A model generated the notes under the pieces. The model made no database searches and had not been told where the DNA came from. It saw only the letters and a list, made by a program, of their open reading frames with translations. Shown here piece by piece: positions 46,501-58,423 of a stretch of 64,000 bases of DNA. Position 1 is the first letter of the stretch. Each line of letters opens with the position of its first letter. Source of the DNA: Tetraselmis striata (Eukaryota > Chlorophyta > Chlorodendrophyceae > Chlorodendrales > Chlorodendraceae); contig VCJN01003079.1 in NCBI GenBank assembly GCA_006384855.1, positions 62,001-126,000 of the forward strand, read 5' to 3'. Position numbers and translations under genes: made by a program.

Positions 46501-49500
46501 GTGTCCATGAGTGCGCCAACATGTGAGTTGGGTCGGTGGACAGACAGGACAAGGGCCGAATGGGGCCTATACCCTGGCAGGGACAAGGAGGATGGGACGC
46601 GGCTGAGCACATATTATTGGAAACAGGGCAGTGAGCTTTAGGCCGTGTGAAATCACAGCTGGGCACCTCATCCCGCCAGGTTGCCGGAGAGAAATGAAGA
46701 GGGTATGGGCCGAGGAAGCGGGTTCGGTGTTTTTGTTGGGAGGGGGGGGGGTAACCTGCATCTCTCGCAGGCAGGCGGCCGCCACGGCCTCGTGCGCCTT
46801 GAGGTCCGCCTGCGCGCGCTTCACGAGCGCCGCCTCCCGCGCCGCCTCCGCGGCGTCGCGCCTCCCCTCCTCCCGCAGGCCCGCCTGCTCGTCGCGCAGC
46901 TCCGCCAGCGGCAGCTCCAGCTCCACCGGCACCAGCCCCAGCTCCACCGTGAGCACCTCCGCCTTGTGAAGCAGCGCCTCCACCGCCGAGCCGCCCTCCG
47001 CGGGCGACTCCGCCGCGGCCTTGTCGCGCTTGTCCGCCAGGCTGCACCCGTGCTTGGCCGTCTCCGCGGCCAATCGCGCAATCTCCTGCTCCAGGTCCTG
47101 GTGGATTGGGGGGGGGGGAACGGCACGGTCAATCTCTCAGCACCCCTCCCCCCTCCCTTTCTCCCTACCCCCCCTTCTCGTCAACAGCTACATGAACTCT
47201 ATCTACAGTAGATGTAAAACATGGGCTTTAGTCCCCATAGAGTGCCTATGCTGGGCATGCTCCCCCCCTTCCAGCGGACACCGGCAGCGCAACATCGCGC
47301 TGGCGGGCGCTGGTGGCGGCCAAACAGCGGACCCGTCCCGTGCGCACCGGGGGCTGGTGCTGTCAGCATGGCATGATGGCCGCCCTGGTAAGCACGCCGC
47401 ACCGCAGGACAGTCGCGGGTGCCCCACCCGAAAGGGCCCAGGATACCCTTGTTTATCCACTATTCATATCGTTGCGCCCATTTACCACTCATCTTAACGC
47501 ACACCCCCACACGCGCGCTTCATGGATGCTCACATTACTGCCGCCTGTGATGCCATCTTATATTGGCATGCCACCAGGGCGGCGATTGCTGTGTTATTAG
47601 CGACAGAAAACATCCCCGGCCAGAGGCCCCCTGCCGGTGCCGACACATTGGTGTTATTCTGGCAGAGCGCATTCAAGCCCGTTCACGCAGGCGGGCGCAG
47701 CGCCCGGGCTGCCCGCCACAAACACATCCATCCACCCCCCACCCGCGGCCGCACCTGCATCTTTTCCCGCCGACCCTCGGCCGCCTTGGCGCGCGAGGCC
47801 TCGTTCAGCGCCGCGCCCTCCTGCAGCTTGGCCAGCTCCGCGCGCTTCACGGCCGCCGCCTCCTCGTACCGCGCGCGCTCCTGCCGGCCCACCTCCGCCA
47901 GCTGCGTGTCCGCCTCCAGCAGCTCCGCCTGCAGGGCCGCCGACTCTTGCTGCATCGCCGCCTCCTGGGCCGCCATCAGCTGCAAACACGAGAGGGGTCG
48001 CGGGGAGCGGGAGGGGGGGGGGGATTCAGCCGCATGCAAGCAATGGACAGCGTGTGATTATCCTCTATGTAACACCAAGCAGCTTCGAGCGGAAAAATCA
48101 ACTGTTGCAATTGCCGCGACACGTCGTCTGCAGAACAGCGTGCTCTGGGAGGCACCGCCGCCATTCACCGAGCTGGCTGGTGAATTGCGTCAGAGGGGGT
48201 GCGCTCGTCCAGCAGGTTGGCCGCCGGTCACGGGATCCTGTCACAAATTCACGAGTGTCTGGCGAGCAGGGCGGGTGTGGGGCAGTGACGCGATGAGGTG
48301 GTGGGTGTCTGTGTTTGCTGTGTGTTGGGGGAGGAGGGGGGCAGCATGCACCTGCTGCCTGCGAGTGCGCTCGCCCTCGACCTCCTGGGCCTGCAGCTCC
48401 AGCGTCCTCTCGATACTGGTCGCGACGCGGCGGACCTTCTCGAGCTGCTGCATCTGTTGGCGCCGCAGACACACACCGCGGCGTCAGTGCGTTCCGCAGG
48501 CAGAAGGCAGGGGGGGGGGGGGGGGGGCAGGAGGTCTAGTGGCGGGGGTAAGGGGGGGGGGGGGGGGGGGCAGGAGGTCTAGTGGCGGGGGTAAGGGGGG
48601 AGGGGGGGGGGGCGGAGGCCCCACCTGGCGCAGCGCCTCGCCCTGCTCGCCCTGCCGCCGCGCCTCCAGCGCCGCATGCCGCTCCTCGAGGCTGCTCCGC
48701 TCCAGCGCAAGCGCCTTGCGCAGCTTCTCGCGGTTGGGGCCCAGCTCCGCCTGGAGCTCCTCCCGCCGCGCCGCCACGGCTTTCTTGTTCTCCTCGGCCA
48801 GCGCCTCCCGTGCGGCAGACGCCGCCGTCACGTTGGCCTCCAGCTTGTGCACCTCCTTCTCCATCACCGGGATTCTGGCCTGTTGACACAGTCATGCCGA
48901 TGACGCCAATTTCCGCAAGTATAAGCCCAAGTTGAAGGCATTACAGTCAAGGCAACCGGGCTGCGTGGAAAGCCACTGCCCGAAGACCGCTGTGATGGGC
49001 GACAGCAACGAAAGCGACAAAGGCTGCAAGCATCCCGGGGGGGGGGGGGGGGGGGGGCGCGCCTTCATTGCCTCCAGCCCTGCGGCCCCGTTGGACTGCT
49101 CGCGCATGCGCTCCGCCTTCTCCTTGTCAAGCTCCGCCTGCGCTGCCTGCAGCACCTCGCGCATAGCGGCGGCTTCCGTCTCCACCTTCTTGCGGTCCGC
49201 GGCGCATTGCGCCTCCACCTGCGCCCCATCCAACACGCCAACGAATCATCCGCCCGATTCCCGCCTCGGCCTTGTCCGCCTGGGAGCTGAGCCAAAAAGA
49301 CGCGGCCACGTTGGCGCAGGGGCGCTTACCGCGGCAGCGCGCTTCTGGACTGCGGTCACGTCCGCCTCAAAGCCAGCCGACGCGGCCGCGAGCGCCTCCA
49401 CCATCTCTGCCTCCAGCGCCGCACGGTGCACCGTCAGCCGGCGCTCCGCCTCGTCAAGCTCCGCCTGCTTGATGCCCAGGCGCTCCGCCGCCGCGGCGTC

Positions 49501-52500
49501 CCGGTCGGAACGCTGCGCCTCCCGCAGCGCCACCTCGCCCTGTGGCATCCAGAGGCGGGGGGGGGGGGGGGGGGGGGGGGGAGGTACTTCAGGCTGAGAA
49601 ACACAGGATCCCGGCAGCTTTGTGTTCCCGCGACTGTCGTCAGAAAAAATGCAGCTGGGCACCAGGCATCACACTCCACGTGCGCTGCCATAATTATATC
49701 GACTGCTGTGCAGTGGGAGGGACAGCCGGGAGGAGCACCTTGACGCCCTCCAGCGCCGTCTCCCACTTTTCCCGCTGCGGGCGCAGCTGCTCCCGCAGCG
49801 CCGCCACCTCCCGGGTGCGCTGCTCCTCGTGCGCCTCCAGCATGCTGGCCAGCTTGGCGCGCACCGCTGCCAGCTCCGCCTCGTCGTCCTTGTCCGCACC
49901 ACGCAGCTTGGCCTTCTCGGCGTTGGTCGCCTCGCGCTTGGCCTACCGGGCAGCCATGCCCAGTCAATGTCAGAGCAACGCATTTGACGCTGTTCTGCAG
50001 GAGCACAAACCCATATCAGGTCGCCTGATTGGTTGTGGGAGGCCCTCTCACGTCAACTTTCTTCGCCATCTTGTCCCTCTCCTCCGCCATTGCCGCCAGC
50101 CGGGCCTCTCCCTCTGACGCCGCCTCGTCGGCGCGCGCATTGAGCTCGTCGCGGGTCGCGGAGCGCTGCTCCTTGCTCCTGTGCAGGTCGCTGCCGAGCC
50201 TCTTCACGTGCTCCCGGGCACTGACGGCGGCGGCCTCGTGCTCAGCCTTCATCTCCGCCAGGGAGTGCTCCGTGTCTGCCTTGAGCCGCTCCAGGTGCTT
50301 GCGGTCCGCAGCCGCCTCGCTGTCCAGCTCCGTTATCTGCAGGCCCAAGGGTGGGGATCGCTGCCGTCAGCCGCCGCGCTGCTCTGCCTGCATGCCACCC
50401 TACACGATCAAACACCGCAACCCAATCCCGCTGTACCCTCAACCGCCATTTATTCGCTGCACTACCGCGGCACAGCCAAATTCAGCGGGCAGAAGGACCA
50501 AGACCAACACGGAACTGGGCTATTGATCGGTACTGCATGTACATAGAAGACTACCCGGCTATCCCGCGCCGCCATGCATGTGAGACCTTGTGTCCGCCCT
50601 GAATGAGCCCACCGCCTTTGCCATATCACAGAGTTCCGGAGGCGCCGCACCGTGCGCGCCAGGGCCACCTCCTCCTCCGCCAGCGCCCGCTTGGCGTCTG
50701 CCTGCGCGGCCAGCACGCCGTCCAGCTTGGCCTGCGCAGCCGACGCATCGGCGCTCGCTGCTTCGAGCTCACTCCCGCGGCGGGCCATCAGCTGCTCCGC
50801 CTTCTGCACGCCGTACATCGCGTCGACCTGGCGCTCCTCAATCTCCTTCAGCCCCTGGAGCCAGTCGCCCTGGGTCTGCTCCATGTTGGCCATCAGCTCC
50901 ACCTTCTTGCTGTCCATAAACACCCGGCGTTCCGACACCTGCGCCAGCCGGTGCCAGCCACAACGCAAACGTCCATCAGCCCGCAATGGCATCGCGAGGC
51001 CACAGTCAACACTGCAAGCATGCGCGCGCATAACCGGGTGGCTCAGAATCAGTCGCAAGGCGAAAGAGCTTTTTGCGCGCCCACGGCATTGGCAATATGG
51101 GTGCGCACCATCTGATCAATCCTGGAGTCGCTCTCCTTGCGGAGTCGCTTCTGCTCATCGCTCATGTGGTCCTCCACCTTCTTCATGGCGCTGTCGATGC
51201 GGATGCGCTCCAGCTTGGCGGCGTCTTCGTTGGCGCGGCGCTGATGGTCGATCCGGGCCTTCTCGTTCTGCAAGGAAACAGAGGTCACTCAGTGCCAATG
51301 AGACCAGAGGAGGGGGCAGGGCACTCCGCATCGCTGCGATGGCTTGCTCTCTGTCTCTGGCCAGGCCCGGCACCGAAAAGATGTTGGTGGCGCGCTTCTT
51401 GGCAAGCGCCGTCCGCTCGAGGTCAGCCTGCTCCGCGACAGAATGGCGCCGGGCAAGGTCATCCGCCTCTGTTTTGCGGTGCAGTGCGCTGGTACGAGAA
51501 GCATCCGCCAGGTGCTTCTGCTGCGCCGCGCTTGCGGCTGCACGGCGCTCGATGGCGTCGATTGCAATGCCGACACCCTCCACGCTCCGCTTGGCGTTGA
51601 GGTGCCACTGGCGCTGCTCCACCTCCACCTGCATTGTATGAATCGGCACTGGCCGGACTCAGCCAGGAGGGTAGCGAAGGTGCATCTACATACAGGAGAC
51701 AAGATGTTGACCCCGAATTGGATGCTCTACTAGGGAATCGCGTTCCCGCTTCTAATGAGCAGAGAATAACTGCAGCAGGCTCCTGCACGTACTTCAGCGC
51801 GCTTGCATAGGTGGCAACGAATGGGCGTGTATCACTCACAAGACGCTATAGATGGAGATACTCTCGAGTAGCAGGCAACGCATTTGATCTTTGATTTGAG
51901 CAGGAGGATGCTGCAGACGCAAACAGTGAAGGGGGGGTGTTCCCCACGGGAGTGTTACCTTGATGGTAGCCGCATGGCCTACCACCACTGAGCCTGGCGG
52001 GTGCTCTGAGGGCTGGTTGAGCAGCTCCAACAAGTCCTGGCTGTGGTTGCGGTACTCGCTCTGAATGGTCGACCTGCCGGGGGGAGGGGGGGGGGGGGGG
52101 GTGACCAAAACGTCAAACTTCTGAGCAATCAACCGCCTCCCGAAGCAGGAGCAGAGCGCTCTCCTGCAGCTAGCAGGCAAAAGAGCGCCAGCTGCGACAG
52201 TGCTTCATCTGGTGGCTGGGTGAGAGGTGAGGAGGCTCTCACTTGGGCGTCTGCTTCAGCCACTCGCCGTCGTCAAACATGCCGATGTCGCTGGCGTTGC
52301 TGCCGAGGTCGCCCGGGGGCGCAGTGCCGGGCACGGAGTCGCCCGACAGCGCGCTCATGGGGCGCATGCCAGGTGGTGGCCGCGTCTCGCCCAGGCCGAA
52401 GCCCGGGTTGGTGTCCTGCAACGTGTTGGCCCCAAAGGTCTGCAGCGTCATGCACTCCACCGCTCAGTGCCATTGCGCCAAGCCAGAGGCATGCGCGCAC

Positions 52501-54218
52501 CCACGTGTTTTTTATGGGTAACCATCAGCCTGGGATGCCGCAGTTATGAGACATCCATAGGGATCCAACCGTGAAGGCTGCCACAGGGAGAAAGCCGCAA
52601 ATACCCAATTCCAGATTTGCGCAGCGAGGAAGAAAGGTCTCAAATGCTCTTGGAGCCAAAGGAGGCTAAAGGTCAGGGATGAACCCCCGTTGGGTGACTG
52701 TGTACTTGCACTATTTTCAATGGAAGAGGCTGCACTCGTTCACTCGATCTATAATGCGAGGCTCTTTACGCTCATGACTCTACTGAAGGCGACTATTGAT
52801 GCATACGTATATCCGGGGTACATGTATCTGTCATATATCATATATGTGTGCACCTTGTCATTGGGCCAAGTCCCTATTATATTCAGAGAGGAGGGGGGGG
52901 GGGGGGGGGGGGGGGCAATTCTCACCTGGGGCGCCAGGTGGGAGCGCTTCCCCTGCTCCGTCCCGGGTCTCGACTGGTTGAGCAGATCTTCGTACTCATC
53001 GGCAGTGCCGTCAAAGTCCGTCTCCCCCTACGGAGCGGCAATGGACAGCACCGTGTGCGTCAGACAGGTGGCCGTGCTGCCTCCTCACTCTGCCATAGGC
53101 GGCTCATGCGCGCCGCTAATGGGGGGCACCGGCTGTGGGTGCTATCGCTGGGAGTGCCAGCCGGGACGCCAAGGGACAACAAGGAAGAGCGAGGGAAAGA
53201 GGCACAGCTGCCACTGCATGTCAGACGTATGCCGAGCCCCCCCGTCCTCCCCCCCCCGAAACACACAGGCATGCGCCCCCAATGTCCCCGCAATCTGTGC
53301 CTCTCCTAGAAAGATGGGTGCCCTCATCCGACTTCCACGCCAGAGACCACCAGTCGCCCTACCCACAGCGCCCCTCAAGTGCAATACCCCTTTTGCAGGT
53401 CAGCAAAGCAGAATGAGGGCTGCTTGCTAACCACCCCCCCCCCCCTCCCCTCTCACGATCAGGCCCGGGATGTGATCCCACACCACCAGCCCCCCACCAT
53501 CACCAACACCACCACCACCACCCACAACGCCGTGCCCGCTCACTGCGCTTACCTTTTCCCGCAGCATTCGCGCTGCGGCCACGCCCGCCGCGCCGCTGCC
53601 GCCAGAGGAGGGGCGCCGCTGCCCGTTGCGCTGCCACGTGCTCCCAGGGGGCTCCGCCACCGCACGCTGCACGTACTCCTCCTCGCGCAGGCCGCTCTCC
53701 AAAACGGGGACGCCAGTGGGGGTGCCGCTGGCGCGCGCAAGGTAGCCCTTGTCGCGGCGGGGATCGCGCCCGACGGTGCCCACAGGCACGGATCCCGGGC
53801 GGGCGGCGCCGCCGCGGCCGTTTGCAGGAACGATGGCGGAGGAGGCGCGGGTGCCCTGGTGCGAGGCGGGGCGGTCGTGCGGGTAGGGGTTGGCCACACG
53901 GCCCGGCCCGGGCGCCACTTGCCGTGCCGGGGGCTGCACCAGGGGTGCACTGGGCGGCCGCCCCGCCGCTGCTCCTGGGCCGGCAGGCCTTGCTTTCTCA
54001 TACTTCTGCGGGGTGCTGGCGCTGCTAGCCGGCGGCACGGCGGCGGCGCCCCGGTTGGCCTTGGCCACCTCTATCTCGGAGGGGGCCGCTGCCTGGCCAG
54101 TCTCAGCCAGCCTGTACAGATCCGGCTGCCGCTGGGGCACCGGCAGTGGCATGCCCTGCGCGCCCTGCTGCTCCCCGCCCGCCGAATCCGCACTCGGTTT
54201 GGTGTTCCCGTTCCCCAT
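40517..54218 (-). CDS. Large coiled-coil protein, 24 exons, possible N-myristoylation
   Basis: Exons, 5' to 3', all phase-consistent: 54,218-53,553; 53,027-52,926; 52,439-52,243; 52,073-51,959; 51,628-51,374; 51,267-51,085; 50,938-50,651; 50,336-50,052; 49,942-49,739; 49,539-49,330; 49,218-49,063; 48,879-48,625; 48,453-48,352; 47,979-47,755; 47,097-46,756; 46,250-46,035; 45,210-44,732; 44,328-44,244; 44,031-43,945; 43,770-43,594; 43,160-42,994; 42,623-42,131; 41,883-41,569; 41,305-40,517 (TAG). Total about 2,130 residues. N-terminus MGNGNTKPS fits N-myristoylation (Gly2, Ser/Thr at 6). Residues 1-220 are Pro/Ala-rich; then a short acidic module (FDGTADEYEDLLNQ); from about residue 330 to 1,970 nearly continuous Ala/Glu/Arg/Lys coiled coil; last about 200 residues Pro/Ser/Gly-rich, ending in a helix. 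No motor, WD or kinase domain. A structural (rootlet, basal-body, cortical) role is inference. Nothing identifies the family. Confidence 0.85.
45821..45852 (+). repeat. Telomere-like words in an intron
   Basis: AACCCTATAACCCTACAGAACCCTAAAACC, degenerate CCCTAAA units in the long intron between exons 16 and 17 of the coiled-coil gene. A second cluster lies at about 45,976-45,996. Confidence 0.45.
48880..49062 (-). other. Probable GC-AG intron with poly-C next to the donor
   Basis: Between exons 11 and 12 of the coiled-coil gene the only donor that keeps phase is ATGAAG|GCGCGC, a GC donor, with acceptor CAACAG|GCCAGA. About 20 C (sense strand) follow directly. All other 22 junctions of the gene use GT. 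Confidence 0.55.
49557..49581 (-). repeat. Intronic poly-C tract (sense)
   Basis: Twenty-five G on the plus strand, hence C in the transcript, in the intron between exons 9 and 10 of the coiled-coil gene, close to the acceptor of exon 10. One of about a dozen such tracts in this gene. Confidence 0.85.
52893..52915 (-). repeat. Intronic poly-C tract (sense)
   Basis: Twenty-three G on the plus strand, ten bases inside the donor of the intron after exon 2 of the coiled-coil gene. Confidence 0.85.
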
Positions 54219-55620
54219 CACGCGTCTGCACGCAGCTCAGCGCCAACTAGTGCTCCCGCACAGCCCCGCCAACACGCGCCACGCTCCGTCCCTCCGCGAG
54301 TCGCTGCAAGCCTGCCTCCCTGCACCAGCGTACCGCTGGGCGCTATAGTGCGGGCTGTTCCACCTGCTAAGCAAAGCAGAGAAAGACGGTGAGCCCCGGG
54401 GTGACTGACACCCGCCACCCCGATAGCTCCATTGCTAGCACTCCTAAACCTCCACGCCCGAGACCACTGCCTGGAGCTCGCCCTTGCTGGTCGACCCAGA
54501 CAGGCAATCTCTTTCCTGTCACAGCATGATCGGGTGCGCCTATTTTCGCAGGACTGCAAGCTGGGCACGAGATGGGCTGCGAGGTGGTGATGGTTTGGAG
54601 GGGGCGGGACTATGCCGGGCCTGCCGAGGGACAATGCCGCCTGAGAGATAGCACCACCCGGGAATGGCAGCGAGATGCGCTATGCCTACAGGATGGGCGG
54701 ACATTCAGCAGCTCGGCGCTGGCGCTTTTGTGCGGCAGACCGAGTCGGCTTATGTCGCGCGGTATCGGAACGCGCCGCCCTGAGCGGCTGAATGCGCTGC
54801 CCCTCCCTTGCCCTAAACGGGGCTACCTTGCCTGCCCGCTGCCGGTCACCCGGCTCCGCAATGCCGGTGTCCAGCGGATCACGCGGGAGCCGTGACCGGC
54901 ACCGCAGCCAGGCCGGCAGGGCAAGTGCGAGCAGAGCGCTCGAAGGGAGAGCGCCCAGAAGGGTTTCCTCAACGATTCAACCGCCGGTGGCCTCAGCTTG
55001 CCGCACCTACGACGTCGCCTCCTTACCACCCACAGCACTGAGGGGCTGCGAGGATGCCGTGCAGCTGAAGATCCACGGCGGCTGGAGCGGCTGCTCCAAG
55101 CGGACCCGAGTGGCTCTGTGCAGACGGGTGGCGCAGAATACTATGTCGAATACCGCGTCATCGCGGATGTCTCGCGGCATGTGCGCGTGGGGTGGCGGTC
55201 CGCGGCCCGACGGGCGGTTGGAACAAGCAGCGCCCGGCACGCGGGTGATACAGCGACGTATCTCCGGACATGTGGCGACTACCCATGTAGATATACCCGC
55301 AGGCGTAGTACATATACGAATACTCGTATATATGATGATGCATGCATGCATGCACAGAAGAAACAAGGCGCACGAAGCGCGCGCGAAAAACTTCGTGCCG
55401 CCGCGCCCACAGGTCGCGTACCATATATGGTCAGATGTACACATCTAGAGGTTTGCAGTACTTACGCGTTGTAATACTACGCGTACACCAGCGGCGGTGA
55501 CGCGTAGGGAGGGACCAGGGGCGTCGCGGCCCGACTCCTACACCTGCTAGGGCCACCCCAGAGCGTCGGCACTCTGCTTTGCGCTCGCCTTCCGGCTTTG
55601 TGCAGCAGTCTCGACTCTCT
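54219..55620. other. Upstream region of the coiled-coil gene
   Basis: Overlapping short frames on both strands, none with a recognisable domain or intron partner. An alternating ATGCATGCATGC word lies at about 55,339-55,352. The promoter of the minus-strand gene should be at its left end. Confidence 0.4.
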
Positions 55621-55639
55621 TAGGCGAGCAAGGTGTCAA

Positions 55640-56690
55640 CTTACCGACACCAATGCTCGCTCGATCTAGATCGTCTCGCAACGTGTCGCCAACCCCACCG
55701 ACTATTGTCGACACCATGCCCCCCAAAGCGGAGAATCAGCAAGAACATCCGAACCGTGACGCGCCGCAGAGGGCGGCCGGCCACGCCGCCGGCGGAGTTT
55801 CTACGGCAGCCCAAGTGGAGGAGCGCCTTCATGAGTTCGCCCAAGCTACAAAGCACAGGCCGGCCGGTAAGCTCGAGGTCGCTAACGCGGCCTTACTTAC
55901 TAGCCCGACTCGCCCCTATCCTTACAGATAAGACTACCGGTTCCGCACATCCCGTCAGACAATCCCGCGCCACATTCGTCTGGTGGCGAGGGTAGTAGAG
56001 AGAAGGCCGCCGGACTACGGAGCTGCAACAAGACGCACCCAACACCGAGCTCGAGTTCGTCGACTTCGGCTACTACGGACGTATCATCACCCCGGCCCGG
56101 TCTCGAACGCCCCCCGAGCGACGTGACCGAGCCTCGTCTGTGGACCTTCACCGACGACACAGCTCGCTCCCCAAGCGAGAAAAGTTCAAAGCGGCGTGCG
56201 ACGAGTACCTACACATCGGGTGCTATGCCTTCTTCAATAGCTGCGCCAACGAGGCGTTACGCAGAGCTGTGGCGACACTTTCGGCCGACGCTCCTACGGC
56301 GAAAGAACACACCCAAGCCCTCGCCACCCTCCGAGCATGCATTCGAATCTACGACGCGACGGAGGAGGGCGCCCCTACCCTGCTGGGCTACCTCCGCCTC
56401 GCTAAGGGCGGCGGGCCGAGCTCGGATTCGGACCGAGTTTTCGCGGAGCTCGCCCATGAGCAATTCCGCAAGCCCCGCCAATCCACCGTCTCGTCAAGCA
56501 CCCTCGGCGAGCTACACCGCGCTTTCCTCGACTGCACCCTCGAGGTTTCCCTCAACGCTGCCAGCAAGGCCGCGGCCGGCGCGGCGCGTTCGCCAAGATC
56601 ACGCCGGACAAGCTCGACAAGGCTGCCGCCAGCGGTGGCGGGTTTGGGGGGGGCGGTGGGTCACCACCCGGACATCTGGTTGTAGGATTT
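55640..56690 (+). mobile_element. Gag-like fossil of a DIRS-like or Ty3-like retroelement
   Basis: Plus-strand frames start near MPPKAENQQEHPNRDAPQRA, pass a Ser/Pro-rich linker and reach a helical gag-like core (EKFKAACDEYLHIGCYAFFN, then ALATLRACIRIYDATEEGAP). This core is of the same type as the gag-like part at the left window edge. It ends in a Gly-rich stretch that runs into repeat copy C. Broken in a few places. The family cannot be fixed without its own pol part. Confidence 0.55.
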
Positions 56691-57260
56691 GGGCTCCGAT
56701 TTTGGGGCTAGGGGTGCGGATTAGGTTCGTCACAGTACGGCCGCGCGACTCTTCGTCCATCGCTTGATGTTGGCCCCCCAGGTCGCCGATTGACCTGTAG
56801 GGCCACGTGGGCGGCATCGTCCGTGCCGGCGGGGAGGCCGGTTAGGAGCAAGTGGGATGGGCGTTGCAGTACGCGTATATATGTGGCGGCGGGTTGCTAG
56901 TGGGAGTTGGGTGCCCGCGAAATGTTTTGCAGTTGCGACAGTGCGGATCGCAGGATGCTGTACTCTGGCGCCCCGCAGCGCGGCCAAAAAAGTGCCGGCC
57001 CCGGCGTCATGTTGCTCCTCAGATCTGTCGGTGTCCGTGGTGGATGTAGTGGTGTCCTCTTGGAGGGCATGCTCTTCACACCACTGTGGACGCAAACCGG
57101 CATTTGGCTTGGTGGTGATGACTCGTCCGGTCGTCGGGCGGTCCACCGATTCGCAAGAGGATCACCCTACCAGTACCAGCAGGCACGCCGGCTCGCTCGG
57201 ATTTCGTACATACGCGGTACTTCGCCATATGTTAAGGGCCGGTTGGAAAGTGGGAAGTTA
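56625..57260 (-). mobile_element. Repeat copy C (5' piece only)
   Basis: The complement of this stretch matches 3,470-4,095 of copy A, including the words GAGGAGCAACATGATGCCGG-like and CGCGCGGCCGNACTGTGACGAA. The match stops near 56,625, where the gag-like ORF on the other strand ends. It has no copy of the rest of A. Fossil. Confidence 0.65.
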
Positions 57261-57539
57261 CAGCAAAGCAGGATATCTGGCTTTGGGTTCGTACCCCGGT
57301 GCTGTTATATGCTGCGAGATATATGAGTATATCATAATTATAGTTGGGTGGTATTGACATGTTGCAGTGCGGTGTGGCCTATTACTACAGGTGTCTAAAC
57401 ATGCCATCATCAAATGGGGGGGGGGGGGGGGGGAGAAGCGCAACGGGTTTTAAAACCCCTAAGAGCTACCGGTCCGCCCCATGGGAAGGCACGCGAGGCG
57501 CCACAGCCCGCCGCGGTAGTTTGCGGTGAATAAGTCGCG

Positions 57540-57840
57540 ATCCTGCTCCTCATCCCGGATTCCGAGGGCGTAACAATAGCCGTAGGTCGAGCGACACAAA
57601 CCAAACGCCCTTCCGCGCTAGGTAGCGCAGGTACCTGAGTGTCTCGAAGGACATCTTGAGTTGCTTGCAGTAGCGGTTGATCTCGCATAGGTCGATGATC
57701 AATCGCCACTTGTTGGTGCCCGGCTTGGGGACTATGAACATACGGGACACCCGCCGGGCGCAGTGTCCGCGTTCCCACGCTCCGATCACCTCGAAACACG
57801 GTAGCTCCGTAGCCATAAACTCGAGTTGCTAGGGGGTAGC
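57540..57840 (-). mobile_element. Reverse transcriptase fossil
   Basis: Minus-strand frame reads VSRMFIVPKPGTNKWRLIID, then LKMSFETLRYLRYLARKGVW and FVSLDLR, the first motifs of an RT palm of the DIRS/Ty3 type; the YxDD region is not present in this piece. Same type as the fossil at the left edge. It sits between copies B and C. Broken and partial. Confidence 0.75.
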
Positions 57841-58129
57841 GTCCATCATGGACACTCCGTGATTGGCGGGGGGAGGGCGCCGCCCGCCCTTGAATATTAC
57901 CGGCACCCCCGGGCGGATTCAATCCAAAACTTCCCCGCTCGCACCAAAAATGCTTTCCTTCATTGCGCCACCCGCGCCCCGCAACGCCTCAAACGCGAAA
58001 GTTTTTCTACGGCTTCAAGGTCTGTGACCTGATGCCCCCCCCCATCCCTCCCGTTTGCCCCCACTCATCGGCAGCGTTGTCAGCGCAAAGCTTCATTGAG
58101 TTATTGTTGCCGTAGTTGCATGAAACACG

Positions 58130-58423
58130 CTGCAGGTGATGAAGCAATTCTTTTGGGATGAGGAATGGGCTATGCAGCGAAGCACGTGCAGAGACCAATC
58201 TATCAATGGGTTTTGGAACTCTGAAGCATGCAAGGCCATGGAAGCTGCCACCAACGGGCAGTTTTCTCACAAAGACAATGGAGTGTATGATTTATGTGGA
58301 GATGGGGTGGAGATGCACTACAGCAAAGCAAAATTGAAATTGATTACAACTGCTAGTCTGTTGCGGCCACTAGCTCATACTGAGTGGTTCTTGGGGCCTG
58401 CTATCTCTAACCATACATGGTAG
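58130..58423 (+). CDS. Unrecognised open frame at the edge of repeat copy B
   Basis: A frame after a possible acceptor (ACGCTGCAG|GTGATG) reads MKQFFWDEEWAMQRSTCRDQ and SINGFWNSEACKAMEAATNG, of normal composition, then runs into the end of copy B from about 58,320. It may be a host or element exon cut by the insertion. Family not recognised. Confidence 0.3.
   Translation: MQVMKQFFWDEEWAMQRSTCRDQSINGFWNSEACKAMEAATNGQFSHKDNGVYDLCGDGVEMHYSKAKLKLITTASLLRPLAHTEWFLGPAISNHTW

Noticed and set aside
57258-57310. Possible tRNA T-arm or primer-binding site (GGGTTCGTACCCC)
   Set aside because: Loop has the wrong size and nothing upstream folds as a tRNA; it may just border repeat copy C.
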